DNA of 64,000 bases, taken from assembly GCA_964632995.1 (NCBI GenBank), contig CAZWDL010000027.1, positions 1-64,000 of the forward strand, written 5' to 3'. Every line of letters starts with the position of its first letter. Positions within the stretch are counted from its first letter, which is position 1. Positions 36,201 to 44,032 of this stretch are shown piece after piece. The DNA comes from CAZWDL01 sp964632995. Its GTDB lineage: Bacteria; Bacteroidota; Bacteroidia; Chitinophagales; Saprospiraceae. The notes below the pieces were generated by a model, which did no database searches, was not told the DNA's origin, and saw nothing but the letters and a program-made list of their open reading frames with translations. A program made the translations under genes and the position numbers.

Positions 36201-38240
36201 CCGCCCGTGGTTCGTTGCCCCGGTGCAAACGGAGTTCAAAGCGAAGAAGTGGTCTTTTCAGCCGGCCTGCTTAGTTGCGAGGCGACTGTATTGCCGCCTC
36301 CACCGCTGGTAGAAGGAGAATGCGATACCTGGAACTGGACCTTCGAACTCTACGGAGAGGTTTATGATCCGGCCACGAGCACTTCGACCTATGAGCTGAT
36401 CGGGACAGCGGAGAACAAACAGCTGGAAGGCGTTCCCGTGGGCAGCTATGATTTGTTCTATATCGTAGCGGATGCCTGTGGCAATACAACGCTCAGCGCA
36501 ACCCCCTGTACAGTCGTCGTCCGGGATGCTGTCGACCCGGTGGCCCGTTGTGAGGAACAACTGGAGGTGGCGCTTGGCCTCACGGGAACTACTCGTCTGA
36601 GCGCCCTCGAGATCGATCGGGGTAGTTGGGATAATTGCAGCCCGGTGACCTTGGAAACCCGCCGCCTTATCGATGCCGGTTGCCTGGATGCCTACGTAGC
36701 AGCGCAAACCGGCAATAAAAGTTTTAATGAACTGAGGGCGGAGGAAAATACGCAAGAAAGCCGCACGGAATACTACGACGCAGAGCGTTTGTTGCTCACG
36801 CAAGAAGGAGGGCTTTATTACAGTGAGTGGGCCGAAGACCTGGTATTGACCTGTTGCGACGTGAGTGCTGAGCCACAGTACGAAGTAGCTGTCGAACTGC
36901 AGGTTCGGGACGGGGGAGGGAATCGCGATATTTGTGAAACCTCCGTTCTGGTGAAAGATATACAGGGCAGCTGTATACAACTGGAACCCGGGGAGGGGGC
37001 GATCACCGGATTGGTCACCATGGTTTCCGGTAAACGGATGACATCGGTGGAGCTGCAATTGAGCGGAGCGCAGGCCCGCTCCACACTGACCGATGAAACC
37101 GGCGCCTACCGCTTTGCAGGTTTGACGGCGGGAGCAGCGTATACCTTACAAGCAAGGCTGGACGAGCGCCCCAGAAACGGCGTAAGCACCCTGGATCTCA
37201 TTCTGACTTCCAAGCATATTCTCGGCGTCGAACGGTTGCAGAGCCCCTACGCCCTGATCGCTGCCGATGCAAACGGGTCGGGCGCTGTCACTACGCTGGA
37301 CCTCATCCAGTTGCGCAAAGTAATACTCGGTTTAGAAGCCGCCTTTCCTAATAACACCAGCTGGCGCTTCCTCCGCAAGGATTTTACCTTCACTGACCCC
37401 GAGTCGCCCTGGGGCGAACTGGAGGAAGCATCAGTGGTTCATATCGATCCCCTGTCCGGAATACTGAACGGAACTGATTTTATCGGTGTCAAAATTGGCG
37501 ACCTGAACGCCAGTGCGGCGCCCGGGCCGCTGCTGACCGCTGAGGATCGGATTGCCCGGAGCACTTTTCAGTTGTCGGCGAATAACCCGCGACTCCGCGC
37601 CGGTGAAACCGATACCATCGACTTTTACGCGCCGGATCTGAACGGGGTGGAGGGGTTTCAGTTTACGCTAAACCTTGATCCGGCCCGGATCGAACTGGAG
37701 GAACTGGTTTACGGCATAGCCGGCGCCCCGCACTTCGGGTATTTCCCAGGGCAAGGAAGCATCACCATTTCCTGGAATGTCTCCGGCCCCGAAAGGGCCG
37801 TACCCTCTTCCGGAAGTCCCGGGGAGAGACTCTTTAGTCTGGTTCTGCGCGCCGGACCGGAAGTAGAGATCGAAGAAGTAATTCACCTGAGCTCTCATAT
37901 TACCAACGCGGAAGCCTATCGTAACGATGGCGATCTGATGGATATTGAGCTGGATTTTGGCGAAGCCGCCCCCCTCTCCAGGGGGCTCGTACTCTACCAG
38001 AACCGACCTAATCCGTTCCCGGAAGAAACGCTTATCGGATTTGAACTGCCCGAGTCTGGGGAGGCTGTACTTCAGATACACGACACTGGTGGGCGCTTAC
38101 TTTTTCACCGGCGCGCCAACTATGGGCAGGGGTACCATGAAATAACGCTTAAACGTCATCAGCTGACGCCCGGGGTGTTGTTCTATACTTTGCAGACGGC
38201 AACACAGACCGCCACCCGGCGGATGGTGTTAGTGAAGTGA
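33258..38240 (+). CDS. Giant secreted T9SS protein with dockerin-like and cohesin-like modules (second paralogue)
   Basis: 1,660 residues. A signal peptide is followed by an N-terminal half unlike the first paralogue, with Ig/PKD-like domains (VVTATRVTACSGRLFEVD). From about residue 450 (LQIAGVDFPTSGTCGNFNV) it aligns closely with the first paralogue. Dockerin-type loops: residues 1302-1313 (DERPRNGVSTLD, with Arg replacing the second Asp) and 1337-1348 (DANGSGAVTTLD), again 35 apart. A cohesin-like domain lies at about 1,454-1,570, and a type A T9SS domain at about 1,579-1,660. The two genes clearly arose by duplication. This copy jumps directly from RDGGGNRDICETSVLVKD to the prealbumin-like module, skipping the HYR-like block of the first. 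Confidence 0.88.
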   Translation: MVSLTSHCRRSTLFLFLLMVFLPGWIFARSAFSLPGEGIEAGAFFLRDGGFLQSSTNAPVVNAEDVPICAAEEQAEVNLQIDGDADEYELTPVGESVGIFQGTSGFVPLNGTQIIIATVQVPIADYDFELRIRHSSEPGLISEVETFSVSIREGPDFTIEGDSRLCPREELTLSLTGEGVTTYEWSGAAALGISDGTAEGPAADLRGTLNANTSGEGKEAMLLIKAVDELGCVQEKSRPVVIFSEPVVTATRVTACSGRLFEVDLDQLISNGVNSEYEWILDPLPAGLAKTDDTATNTGSTDKILSGSFTRTGMQSTVFTASYLVIPVSETGSCTGAPFTVAVDIPPAPSGESVVKTICSGQSTGIELSVASGSTPAGSFDVELLTRTGNIEGQAASGTELSAQSIKSDTYFNSGEAPGSLIYRITPVSEAGCRGEAFEVTVYVMPDPELRSALQIAGVDFPTSGTCGNFNVTLQLFIENAGPVALQHIQALLDLSDLAYYGTAFRGIVPDGGPAIIESDAAADPVINTDFDGNNALFEEGTGRLEPGQKLMLQWTVEVDPDAAGAPDLPKAQAVLSGLADYAGLMGDFPTPITCRAEDLSDSGADPGSDNPEAPGDDETGNDPTPLGDCHLRMQQVEGVDRLFVSTGDNCRVTVTPEMLVENYQADCDTSALPLGGYYRIFYLGEELEGPVEVSSTINGLLIFEVRLVSACEPVRVFVTPEDQTPPAIDCPADVSGLIRSPNKQNNGFDFRAAANASEAGNGEVFNRLLCTELDFIYQNDRSWRDPQYPYFTGLPEAMDDCGTARLIDMTEVLLDLSCAEASTGDGPQEAYRLERSFVYEDEYGNRDTCMQTITFFRPFIFLPDCSLELDACVYGAGRGDLTPAELGSAPFFITGAGDTTLLTESACGFSASYEDEFVQGPGQCEEKTIRTWTVTDACWSENDYQLPVGRPGAYEDCPVLLGFQGQTLVYEQELITGDITPPVVRCPGANGVQSEEVVFSAGLLSCEATVLPPPPLVEGECDTWNWTFELYGEVYDPATSTSTYELIGTAENKQLEGVPVGSYDLFYIVADACGNTTLSATPCTVVVRDAVDPVARCEEQLEVALGLTGTTRLSALEIDRGSWDNCSPVTLETRRLIDAGCLDAYVAAQTGNKSFNELRAEENTQESRTEYYDAERLLLTQEGGLYYSEWAEDLVLTCCDVSAEPQYEVAVELQVRDGGGNRDICETSVLVKDIQGSCIQLEPGEGAITGLVTMVSGKRMTSVELQLSGAQARSTLTDETGAYRFAGLTAGAAYTLQARLDERPRNGVSTLDLILTSKHILGVERLQSPYALIAADANGSGAVTTLDLIQLRKVILGLEAAFPNNTSWRFLRKDFTFTDPESPWGELEEASVVHIDPLSGILNGTDFIGVKIGDLNASAAPGPLLTAEDRIARSTFQLSANNPRLRAGETDTIDFYAPDLNGVEGFQFTLNLDPARIELEELVYGIAGAPHFGYFPGQGSITISWNVSGPERAVPSSGSPGERLFSLVLRAGPEVEIEEVIHLSSHITNAEAYRNDGDLMDIELDFGEAAPLSRGLVLYQNRPNPFPEETLIGFELPESGEAVLQIHDTGGRLLFHRRANYGQGYHEITLKRHQLTPGVLFYTLQTATQTATRRMVLVK

Positions 38241-38333
38241 CCGGTAATGAAGCTGTCTAAAGTTTTCTGCTGCCGGCAAAAGGCGCGTTTTGGAGCCCAG
38301 CAAGACAACACTTTAGACAACTTCAATATCCGG
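38241..38333. repeat. 93-nt long stem-loop between convergent genes
   Basis: TGAAGCTGTCTAAAGT (38248-38263) pairs with ACTTTAGACAACTTCA (38310-38325) with one mismatch. It begins immediately after the stop of the giant T9SS gene, and the HAD gene ends at 38367 on the other strand. No T-run follows either arm, so it may be a structured 3' end or a small mobile element. Confidence 0.6.
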
Positions 38334-38366
38334 CGAGGACTGCTACAGACAATTGATCCTAAGTAG

Positions 38367-38960
38367 TTATTGCTGTGATTCGCTCGCCATTCCGGCTTCG
38401 AGGTAATCGGCAAACCCGGCCAGACTGGAAAAACGGTAGTGGATGGGGTAGGGGAAATGGCCGTGTTCCAGCTCGCGAAGCGTTTCCGCTTTTGTTTCGA
38501 TCAGCACGTTGATCATGTTCAGGTGTCCGCCAAACTCCATATCGGAGAGGGAGTCGCCGGCCATGACGGAGCGTTGGAAGTCGATTTCCGGAAAATCGGC
38601 TTTGGCTTGCTCGGCCATGCCGGTGTTGGGTTTGCGGCAAGAGGCGCCCGCGAGTTCCGGGCAGTAGTAAATACCGTCGATTGTTCCGTCTGCTTTCTGG
38701 ATATCTTCCAGCATTTGCCGGTGAATCTGCTTCAGGTCCGCTTTAGTCATGAGGCCTTTACCGATACCTTGTTGGTTGGTGACGATAATGGTGCGCAGGA
38801 AATAGTTGTTCAGGCGGGCGATGGCCGTTTTTGCTTCCTCGATAAAATGAAATTCGGCCCAGGACTTTACATAGTCTCCCGGCAAGCGCCGGTTGATGAC
38901 GCCATCGCGGTCGAGAAAAAGGGAAAATGAGGGATCGCGTTGGAGTCGTTCGATTAGCAT
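38367..38960 (-). CDS. HAD-IIIA phosphatase, GmhB/HisB-N-like
   Basis: 197 residues. HAD motif I is FLDRDGVIN, with nucleophile Asp17 and Asp19. Motif II is IVTNQQGIGKG, and motif III/IV is MAGDSLSDM. These match D-glycero-D-manno-heptose 1,7-bisphosphate 7-phosphatase (GmhB) and histidinol-phosphatase. The zinc loop of GmhB (four Cys/His ligands) is reduced here to CPELAGASCRKPNTG with only two cysteines, so zinc binding is doubtful. With gmhA in the same window, a heptose role is plausible but not proven. The gene starts 45 bases after the DUF2027-Smr gene on the same strand, so an operon is likely. Confidence 0.8.
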   Translation of the reverse strand: MLIERLQRDPSFSLFLDRDGVINRRLPGDYVKSWAEFHFIEEAKTAIARLNNYFLRTIIVTNQQGIGKGLMTKADLKQIHRQMLEDIQKADGTIDGIYYCPELAGASCRKPNTGMAEQAKADFPEIDFQRSVMAGDSLSDMEFGGHLNMINVLIETKAETLRELEHGHFPYPIHYRFSSLAGFADYLEAGMASESQQ

Positions 38961-39005
38961 GAATGTATAGATTAGGTCGTTCGAAATCAGGTTGAAGTTG
39001 TTCCC

Positions 39006-40055
39006 TCAGGCAAAAATAACTTCCGTTGCTCCCCACCCGTACTGGGGGTGGTATTCATTTTTAAAGGTATCGACTTCCGGCATCCGGATCAGGCGGCTGG
39101 CAATGGCATCGCGCAGCCGGCCCTTACCAAGCCCGTGGATGATAAAGACCCGTTCGGCGCCGACGCGCAGGGCCTTGTCGATATAGGCTTCGAAATGGCG
39201 GAGTTGGAGGCGCAGAATTTCCGCATTGGACATTTTTTGGTGATAGTCGGTCAGCTTTTCTGCGTGCAGGTCGATTTCCGGAACGAATTCCGCCAGTTCG
39301 AGTACATCGTGGGAAATACCATGCTGCATACGCTCCCAAGTATCAAGCGATTGAGCCTTACGTTTGGTATAGGAACGCAGGTCTTCTTCTTTTGTAGGGT
39401 TGCCGGAGGTATGGAGTTTTTCGAATACCTTGAAGAGATGTACCCGCTGGTTGAGCAGCGGTGCCGTAGTGATGCGCTTGAAAAACTGTTTGGGGCGTAT
39501 GCGAAGTTTGCGTTCTAACCGTCGGCCGCTTCCCTCGGTTGTTATCGGCCAGCATTCAATATGTACAGTGGGCGCGTCGTTGAGTTGATCGAAAAGCAAT
39601 TCGCCCATTTTGAGGAAACCGAGGCTGCTGAGTTTGCCGTTCTGCTGCCGGTTGGTGGCGTTGCGAAAGGTCATCTGGTAGGAGTAAAGAACATCGTAAG
39701 GCGTGTCATTGAGCAGGAAAATATCATAGCGTTCTACGGATTCGCCGGACGGATCAAAGGGAGCGAAAGCGAGCTGAATGCCCCGGCTTTTGAGGATAGT
39801 ATACTGCGTTTCAATTTCCGGGCGTTGGGGGGGAGTGGGTTTCTTCTCCTTTTTTCCGGCAACGACCCTGGCCCGGATAGAAGACAGGTGGCCGGCTGAG
39901 GCTTCCACGCGGATCAGGTCGTCGGCAAACGCCGGTATTTCCATATCATCCTCATCGAGCAGGACCTGCACCATGCCCTCCTCCAGCAGAGCAGTTACCA
40001 CTCCGGTATCTTTGGAGTGTCGAAACCTGACCCGTGTTCCGATAGAAAAAAGCAA
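39006..40055 (-). CDS. DUF2027 and Smr domain protein
   Basis: 349 residues. The N-terminus (1-60) reads GTRVRFRHSKDTGVVTALLEEGMVQVL, an SH3-like barrel. Residues 80-215 form the DUF2027 beta domain. Residues 260-349 form a MutS-related Smr domain, with VPEIDLHAEKL and the nuclease-associated HGLGKG loop. Smr domains are nucleases acting on RNA or DNA and in some bacteria rescue collided ribosomes. The DUF2027-Smr fusion is typical of Bacteroidota. The DLH and HGxGxG motifs look intact, so nuclease activity is possible. Confidence 0.87.
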   Translation of the reverse strand: MLFSIGTRVRFRHSKDTGVVTALLEEGMVQVLLDEDDMEIPAFADDLIRVEASAGHLSSIRARVVAGKKEKKPTPPQRPEIETQYTILKSRGIQLAFAPFDPSGESVERYDIFLLNDTPYDVLYSYQMTFRNATNRQQNGKLSSLGFLKMGELLFDQLNDAPTVHIECWPITTEGSGRRLERKLRIRPKQFFKRITTAPLLNQRVHLFKVFEKLHTSGNPTKEEDLRSYTKRKAQSLDTWERMQHGISHDVLELAEFVPEIDLHAEKLTDYHQKMSNAEILRLQLRHFEAYIDKALRVGAERVFIIHGLGKGRLRDAIASRLIRMPEVDTFKNEYHPQYGWGATEVIFA

Positions 40056-40183
40056 CGCACTATTAGGTTTAATCCTGTCAATAAATGGTTATACTATATC
40101 TTTGCTCGAGAGACGACTCTGCAGAAGTTGTCTTTGATATAAATGATTATTTCCTTTGCTTGGTTCAAAAGTAGGCATAATCC

Positions 40184-40852
40184 ATGAATAATCCCGGTCA
40201 TGAAGCGATGCGGTCGCATTATCGCTGGCGCCTGGCGCAGGCGGCGGAGATTCGCTGGTGGCGCTTGTACCTTCGACGCCGTGATAAAGCGAGCTATCTC
40301 TCGGCCAAACGCAGGTACTGGAAGACCGTTCTGGAGCGCGCCGGTTTCTTTCCCGCAGCAGGAGAAACCGTACTCGATGCAGGTTGCGGCCCCGCCGGTA
40401 TTTTCCTCATCCTGCAAGAGCAGTGCGTGGAGGCGGTTGATCCCCTAATTGCGGAATACGAACGCCGGCTTCCGCATTTTAGCGCCGCAGATTATCCGTG
40501 GGTTACTTTTTACCCTACACCCATTGAGACCTTCCGGCCGCAGGGAGCCTACCAAACGATTTTCTGCCTTAACGCCATCAATCACGTCGCCGACCTGGAG
40601 GCTGCGCTCGACCGGCTCCTGAAATGCCTGGCGCCGGGAGGGAGACTCTTGCTCTCCGTTGATGCTCATCGCTTCGATTTACTCAAAGTATTGTTTCGCG
40701 CGCTGCCCGGTGATATCCTTCACCCGCATCAACACGCCCTGGCGGACTACCGGCGCTTAATTGAACGGCGGGACTGCCGGCTGGCTAAAGTCGTCAAGCT
40801 CAAAAGCGGGCGCATTTTTGATTATTACTTGATGCATATTGAAAAATTCTGA
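40184..40852 (+). CDS. Class I SAM-dependent methyltransferase
   Basis: 222 residues. SAM-binding motif I is VLDAGCGPAG at 63-72, then VDPLIAEY with the ribose-binding acidic position, and a late motif CLAPGGRLLLSV. Substrate is not identifiable; the fold matches the UbiE/Coq5-like group. Its ATG is 128 bases from the divergent Smr gene. TATCTTTG at 40097-40104 could serve as a -7 element (leader of about 70 bases). It is an isolated gene. Confidence 0.85.
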   Translation: MNNPGHEAMRSHYRWRLAQAAEIRWWRLYLRRRDKASYLSAKRRYWKTVLERAGFFPAAGETVLDAGCGPAGIFLILQEQCVEAVDPLIAEYERRLPHFSAADYPWVTFYPTPIETFRPQGAYQTIFCLNAINHVADLEAALDRLLKCLAPGGRLLLSVDAHRFDLLKVLFRALPGDILHPHQHALADYRRLIERRDCRLAKVVKLKSGRIFDYYLMHIEKF

Positions 40853-40921
40853 TTATAACGGATTGCGTAGCTCCATATTTTTTCGTTCACCGCTGAGGCT
40901 GCGGCGTGTGCGCCAGCCTGC

Positions 40922-41239
40922 TCATTCCTCCAGATTCATCCTGGCGCCGGCCAGTTCGCTAAGGGCGTGCTGATCGCCTGCCTCGCGCGCCACCTGCATG
41001 CCCGCTTCGTACGTCTGCAGCGCCTTATCGGGAGCGTTCAGTTTTTCGTAGAGTTTGCCGAGATGGTAGTATGTTCCGATATAGCCGGGATTTTCGGCAA
41101 CGAGTTGGCGGTAGTATTCCAGGGCTTTATCCCGGTTTCCGCTTTTCTCATATTCTTTTGCGACTGCAAAGAGTAGAAAGGAGTCGCCGGGGCTGTTTTC
41201 CAGGTATTGTAGCAGTTGATCTAAGCGTTTGGAGGCCAT
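40922..41239 (-). CDS. Small tetratricopeptide repeat protein
   Basis: 105 residues with about two and a half TPR units: residues about 16-49 (SFLLFAVAKEYEKSGNRDKALEYY), 50-83 (YIGTYYHLGKLYEKLNAPDKALQTY) and a partial third. No signal peptide, so cytoplasmic. TPRs bind other proteins; no partner can be inferred from the neighbours (methyltransferase on the other strand, etfB divergently upstream). Confidence 0.8.
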   Translation of the reverse strand: MASKRLDQLLQYLENSPGDSFLLFAVAKEYEKSGNRDKALEYYRQLVAENPGYIGTYYHLGKLYEKLNAPDKALQTYEAGMQVAREAGDQHALSELAGARMNLEE

Positions 41240-41348
41240 GTTTTTTATTTAATTGTTTGATTTTCAGTTGCTTGTTCCGAATTTGTCGCCCGAGGGTAAA
41301 ATTCAGCGAATTTTCGCTAAATCTATTCCGCTTTAAGTTCCTTTTAAG

Positions 41349-41356
41349 TATATTTG
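41349..41356 (+). promoter_or_regulatory. Candidate -7 element TATATTTG for the etfBA pair
   Basis: Matches TAnnTTTG but lies about 200 bases before the etfB start, and no TTTG is seen at -33. Weak call. Confidence 0.3.
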
Positions 41357-41559
41357 CTTTTATGAGTCGTAAATTCTGCGGTTGCGTTAATTTATAAATT
41401 CCTTGCGAGGATGCCATCCGGGATTTGTATTTAACCGGCCCGGATGATCGCGCTGTCTTGTTTGCGAATTCGCGAAAGGATTTCCTCGTCAGGTTATGTG
41501 TCAGCAAGAACATTTCGCAGAACACGCCGTTTTCATATACAACAAAAATGACAAAGCCA

Positions 41560-42300
41560 ATGAAATTACTGGTTTGCATCAGCAAAACCCCGGACACCAC
41601 CACCAAGATTTCCTTCACCGATGACAATACGGAATTCGATACGGAAGGAGTGCAATATATTATGAATCCTTACGATGAATGGTACGCCCTGGTCCGCGCC
41701 CTGGAGTTGAAGGAAGCGGCCGGTGGAACGGTGACGGTAATCAACGTCGGGCCGGCGAGCAACGATACAATTATCCGGAAAGGCCTGGCCATCGGCGCCG
41801 ACGATGCCGTTCGCATCGATGCGGAGCCGACGAGCAGTTTTTTCGTCGCTAAGCAAATTGCCGAATACGCAAAAGGAGAATCCTACGACGCTATTTTTCT
41901 CGGGAAGGAGACCATCGATTACAATGGTTCCCTGGTGGGCGGTATGATTGCCGAAATGCTGGATATGCCCTTTCTTTCCTATGCCAGTAAAATGGAAGTG
42001 GACGGCGATAAGGCGACAGTAACTCGCGATATTGAAGGGGGAACCGAAGTTGCCGAAGTGGCATTTCCCTTTGTCATCAGCGCGGCCAAAGGATTGGCGG
42101 AGCAGCGGATTCCCAATATGAGAGGGATTATGATGGCCAAACGCAAGCCGCTTAAAGTAGTGGAGCCCGTCGCTTTTGAAGATCTGACGGAAGCGGTGCA
42201 CTACGAATTACCTCCGGAAAAGGGCGATGTCAAGCTCATCGACCCGGAAAACATGGAAGGGCTGGTGCGCCTGCTGCACGAAGAAGCCAAGGTGATCTAA
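41560..42300 (+). CDS. etfB: Electron transfer flavoprotein subunit beta
   Basis: 246 residues from ATG 41560 (MKLLVCISKTPDTT), which matches the family start; an ATG at 41548 adds four residues, and the frame is open further upstream. The protein binds AMP structurally and forms the FAD-containing heterodimer with EtfA, carrying electrons from acyl-CoA dehydrogenases to the respiratory chain. Visible features include MNPYDEWYALVRALELKE near residue 37 and the late AKRKPLKV segment. etfA follows 61 bases downstream, so the two form an operon. Confidence 0.95.
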   Translation: MKLLVCISKTPDTTTKISFTDDNTEFDTEGVQYIMNPYDEWYALVRALELKEAAGGTVTVINVGPASNDTIIRKGLAIGADDAVRIDAEPTSSFFVAKQIAEYAKGESYDAIFLGKETIDYNGSLVGGMIAEMLDMPFLSYASKMEVDGDKATVTRDIEGGTEVAEVAFPFVISAAKGLAEQRIPNMRGIMMAKRKPLKVVEPVAFEDLTEAVHYELPPEKGDVKLIDPENMEGLVRLLHEEAKVI

Positions 42301-42361
42301 TGCACCAGGCTTTGATCAACTGTCAACATACATTCATTGACCAAAAAAATCCTCTAAATAT

Positions 42362-43324
42362 ATGGTTCTCGTATTCGCGGAAACTCAGAAAGGTAAACTT
42401 AAAAAAGCCGCCTACGAAGCGGTTTATTACGGGTATAAAACAGCCCGGGCGCTAAATGTCGATTGTGCAGCTCTGACCCTGGGCGAGGTAGAAGGCGCCG
42501 GTGAGCTGGGCAAGTACGGCGCCTCGAAAGTATACCAGGTAGTCGATTCCCAACTGAATGATTTCGACAGCCAGGTGTACGCCGCCGCTATCGGTAATGC
42601 AGCAGAAAAGCTGGAAGCAGGGGTAGTCATTGTTCCTCATACCTCCACGGGTAAATCACTGACCGGCCGGCTGGCGGTACGCCTGCAGGCCGGCGCCGTA
42701 TCGGGTGTCAACGGAGTGCCTGACACGGAAGGCGCATTCAAAGTGCGCAAGCCTGTCTTTTCCGGGAAAGCCTTTGCCGATGTTACCCTAAAGTCGGAGA
42801 AAAAGGTGTTATCGCTGATGGGCAACTCCTTCCAACCGGAAGAGGTGGCCGCCGCGGTGGAAGTCAACCCCCTGGAAATAGACCTGCCGGAAGGCCGCAT
42901 CAGCGTCAAGGCTGTCAACCGCGTGGAAGGCCGCACCCCGCTGCCCGAAGCGGAGTTGGTCGTCAGCGCAGGCCGGGGCATGAAAGGTCCGGAAAATTGG
43001 GAGATCATTGAAAAACTCGCCGATACGCTGGGCGCTACTACGGCCTGCTCCAGGCCCGTCTCTGACACCGGCTGGCGCCCCCACCATGAGCACGTAGGAC
43101 AGACCGGGATCACCATCCGACCCAATCTGTATATCGCGGTGGGCATCTCCGGAGCGATTCAGCACCTGGCGGGAGTCAACAATTCCAAGACGATCGTGGT
43201 TATTAATAAAGATCCTGAAGCACCCTTCTTTAAGGCTGCGGATTACGGGGTAGTGGCCGACCTCTTCGACGTCGTCCCCCGTCTGAATGAGGCCCTGGAA
43301 AAGTTCAGAGCGGAAAAACAATGA
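42362..43324 (+). CDS. etfA: Electron transfer flavoprotein subunit alpha
   Basis: 320 residues. An N-terminal Rossmann-like domain precedes the C-terminal FAD-binding domain. The latter starts at GRGMKGPENWEIIEKLADTL, with the ETF alpha signature LYIAVGISGAIQHLAG at about residue 258 and SKTIVVINKDPEAPFF after it. It pairs with EtfB to accept electrons in beta-oxidation and amino acid breakdown. The start codon is ATG 42362. Confidence 0.96.
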   Translation: MVLVFAETQKGKLKKAAYEAVYYGYKTARALNVDCAALTLGEVEGAGELGKYGASKVYQVVDSQLNDFDSQVYAAAIGNAAEKLEAGVVIVPHTSTGKSLTGRLAVRLQAGAVSGVNGVPDTEGAFKVRKPVFSGKAFADVTLKSEKKVLSLMGNSFQPEEVAAAVEVNPLEIDLPEGRISVKAVNRVEGRTPLPEAELVVSAGRGMKGPENWEIIEKLADTLGATTACSRPVSDTGWRPHHEHVGQTGITIRPNLYIAVGISGAIQHLAGVNNSKTIVVINKDPEAPFFKAADYGVVADLFDVVPRLNEALEKFRAEKQ

Positions 43325-43388
43325 TGCCTCTTTAAATGCTATCCGGTAAAAAAAAGCGCCGGTTACACGCTATTTCACTAAAAATACT

Positions 43389-43396
43389 TACTTTTG
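43389..43396 (+). promoter_or_regulatory. Candidate -7 element TACTTTTG for rpsO
   Basis: Matches TAnnTTTG, about 46 bases before the rpsO ATG. No convincing -33 TTTG. Confidence 0.45.
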
Positions 43397-43442
43397 CACC
43401 GCTATAACTGATTTTCGTAATCACTAATGGTAAATTAAATTT

Positions 43443-43718
43443 ATGCCAAACTATTTAACCAAAGAACAGAAGGAAGAAATCTTCCAGGAATACGGAGGGT
43501 CGAAAGATAATTCCGGTTCCACCGAAGCTCAAATTGCATTGTTTACGCGCCGTATCAAGGGCTTGTTCGAGCACCTGCAGGAGAACCGCAAAGACCATTC
43601 CAGCCGGCGAACCCTGCTATCCCTTGTTGGGAAGCGGAAACGCTTGCTGCAATACCTGGCGAAAAAAGATATTCAAAAATACCGGGACCTTATCGATAAA
43701 CTAGGTATCCGTAAGTAA
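43443..43718 (+). CDS. rpsO: 30S ribosomal protein S15
   Basis: 91 residues, close to the family norm of 88-90. It binds helix 22 of 16S rRNA early in small-subunit assembly. The conserved FTRRIKGLFEHLQENRKDHSSRRTLLSLVGKRKRLLQYL stretch is present (given here in part as positions 30-67), with the LDHS-type motif as KDHSSRR. The gene precedes pnp, as in many bacteria, though here a terminator and a 300-base gap separate the two. Confidence 0.97.
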   Translation: MPNYLTKEQKEEIFQEYGGSKDNSGSTEAQIALFTRRIKGLFEHLQENRKDHSSRRTLLSLVGKRKRLLQYLAKKDIQKYRDLIDKLGIRK

Positions 43719-43727
43719 AAGAGTTCC

Positions 43728-43770
43728 AAAAGGGAGCAACTCCAACAGGCGAGTTGCTTCCTTTTTTCTT
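43728..43770 (+). terminator. Rho-independent terminator after rpsO
   Basis: AGGGAGCAACTC (about 43731-43742) pairs with GAGTTGCTTCCT (43751-43762), then a run of T's. One G-U pair in the stem. Confidence 0.8.
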
Positions 43771-44032
43771 ATTATATTTATCTCGAAAAGAGAAGCAGTC
43801 CGGCGGTGGCGAAAAATACCGTGGATTGATTTAGGTGATTGTAAAGATAGAACAAGGAAAAAATAAAAAATTTTCTCTGGCCTGTCCGACAGAATACTCG
43901 AATTCTAACGTCCTCCCTACACTTACCTTCTTCGCATAGAACTTCACTCCGGTGTTTCTCCTTACAGGGGTAAGAACCCGCAACTCTCAGAAGATAATTG
44001 ATTTAGTTTTTTAATTAAAATTTGGTTTACAT
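43771..44032 (+). other. Gap between rpsO and pnp, no gene seen
   Basis: The A/T-rich gap contains no convincing open frame or RNA. It probably carries the pnp promoter and leader; no clear TAnnTTTG is visible. Confidence 0.4.
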
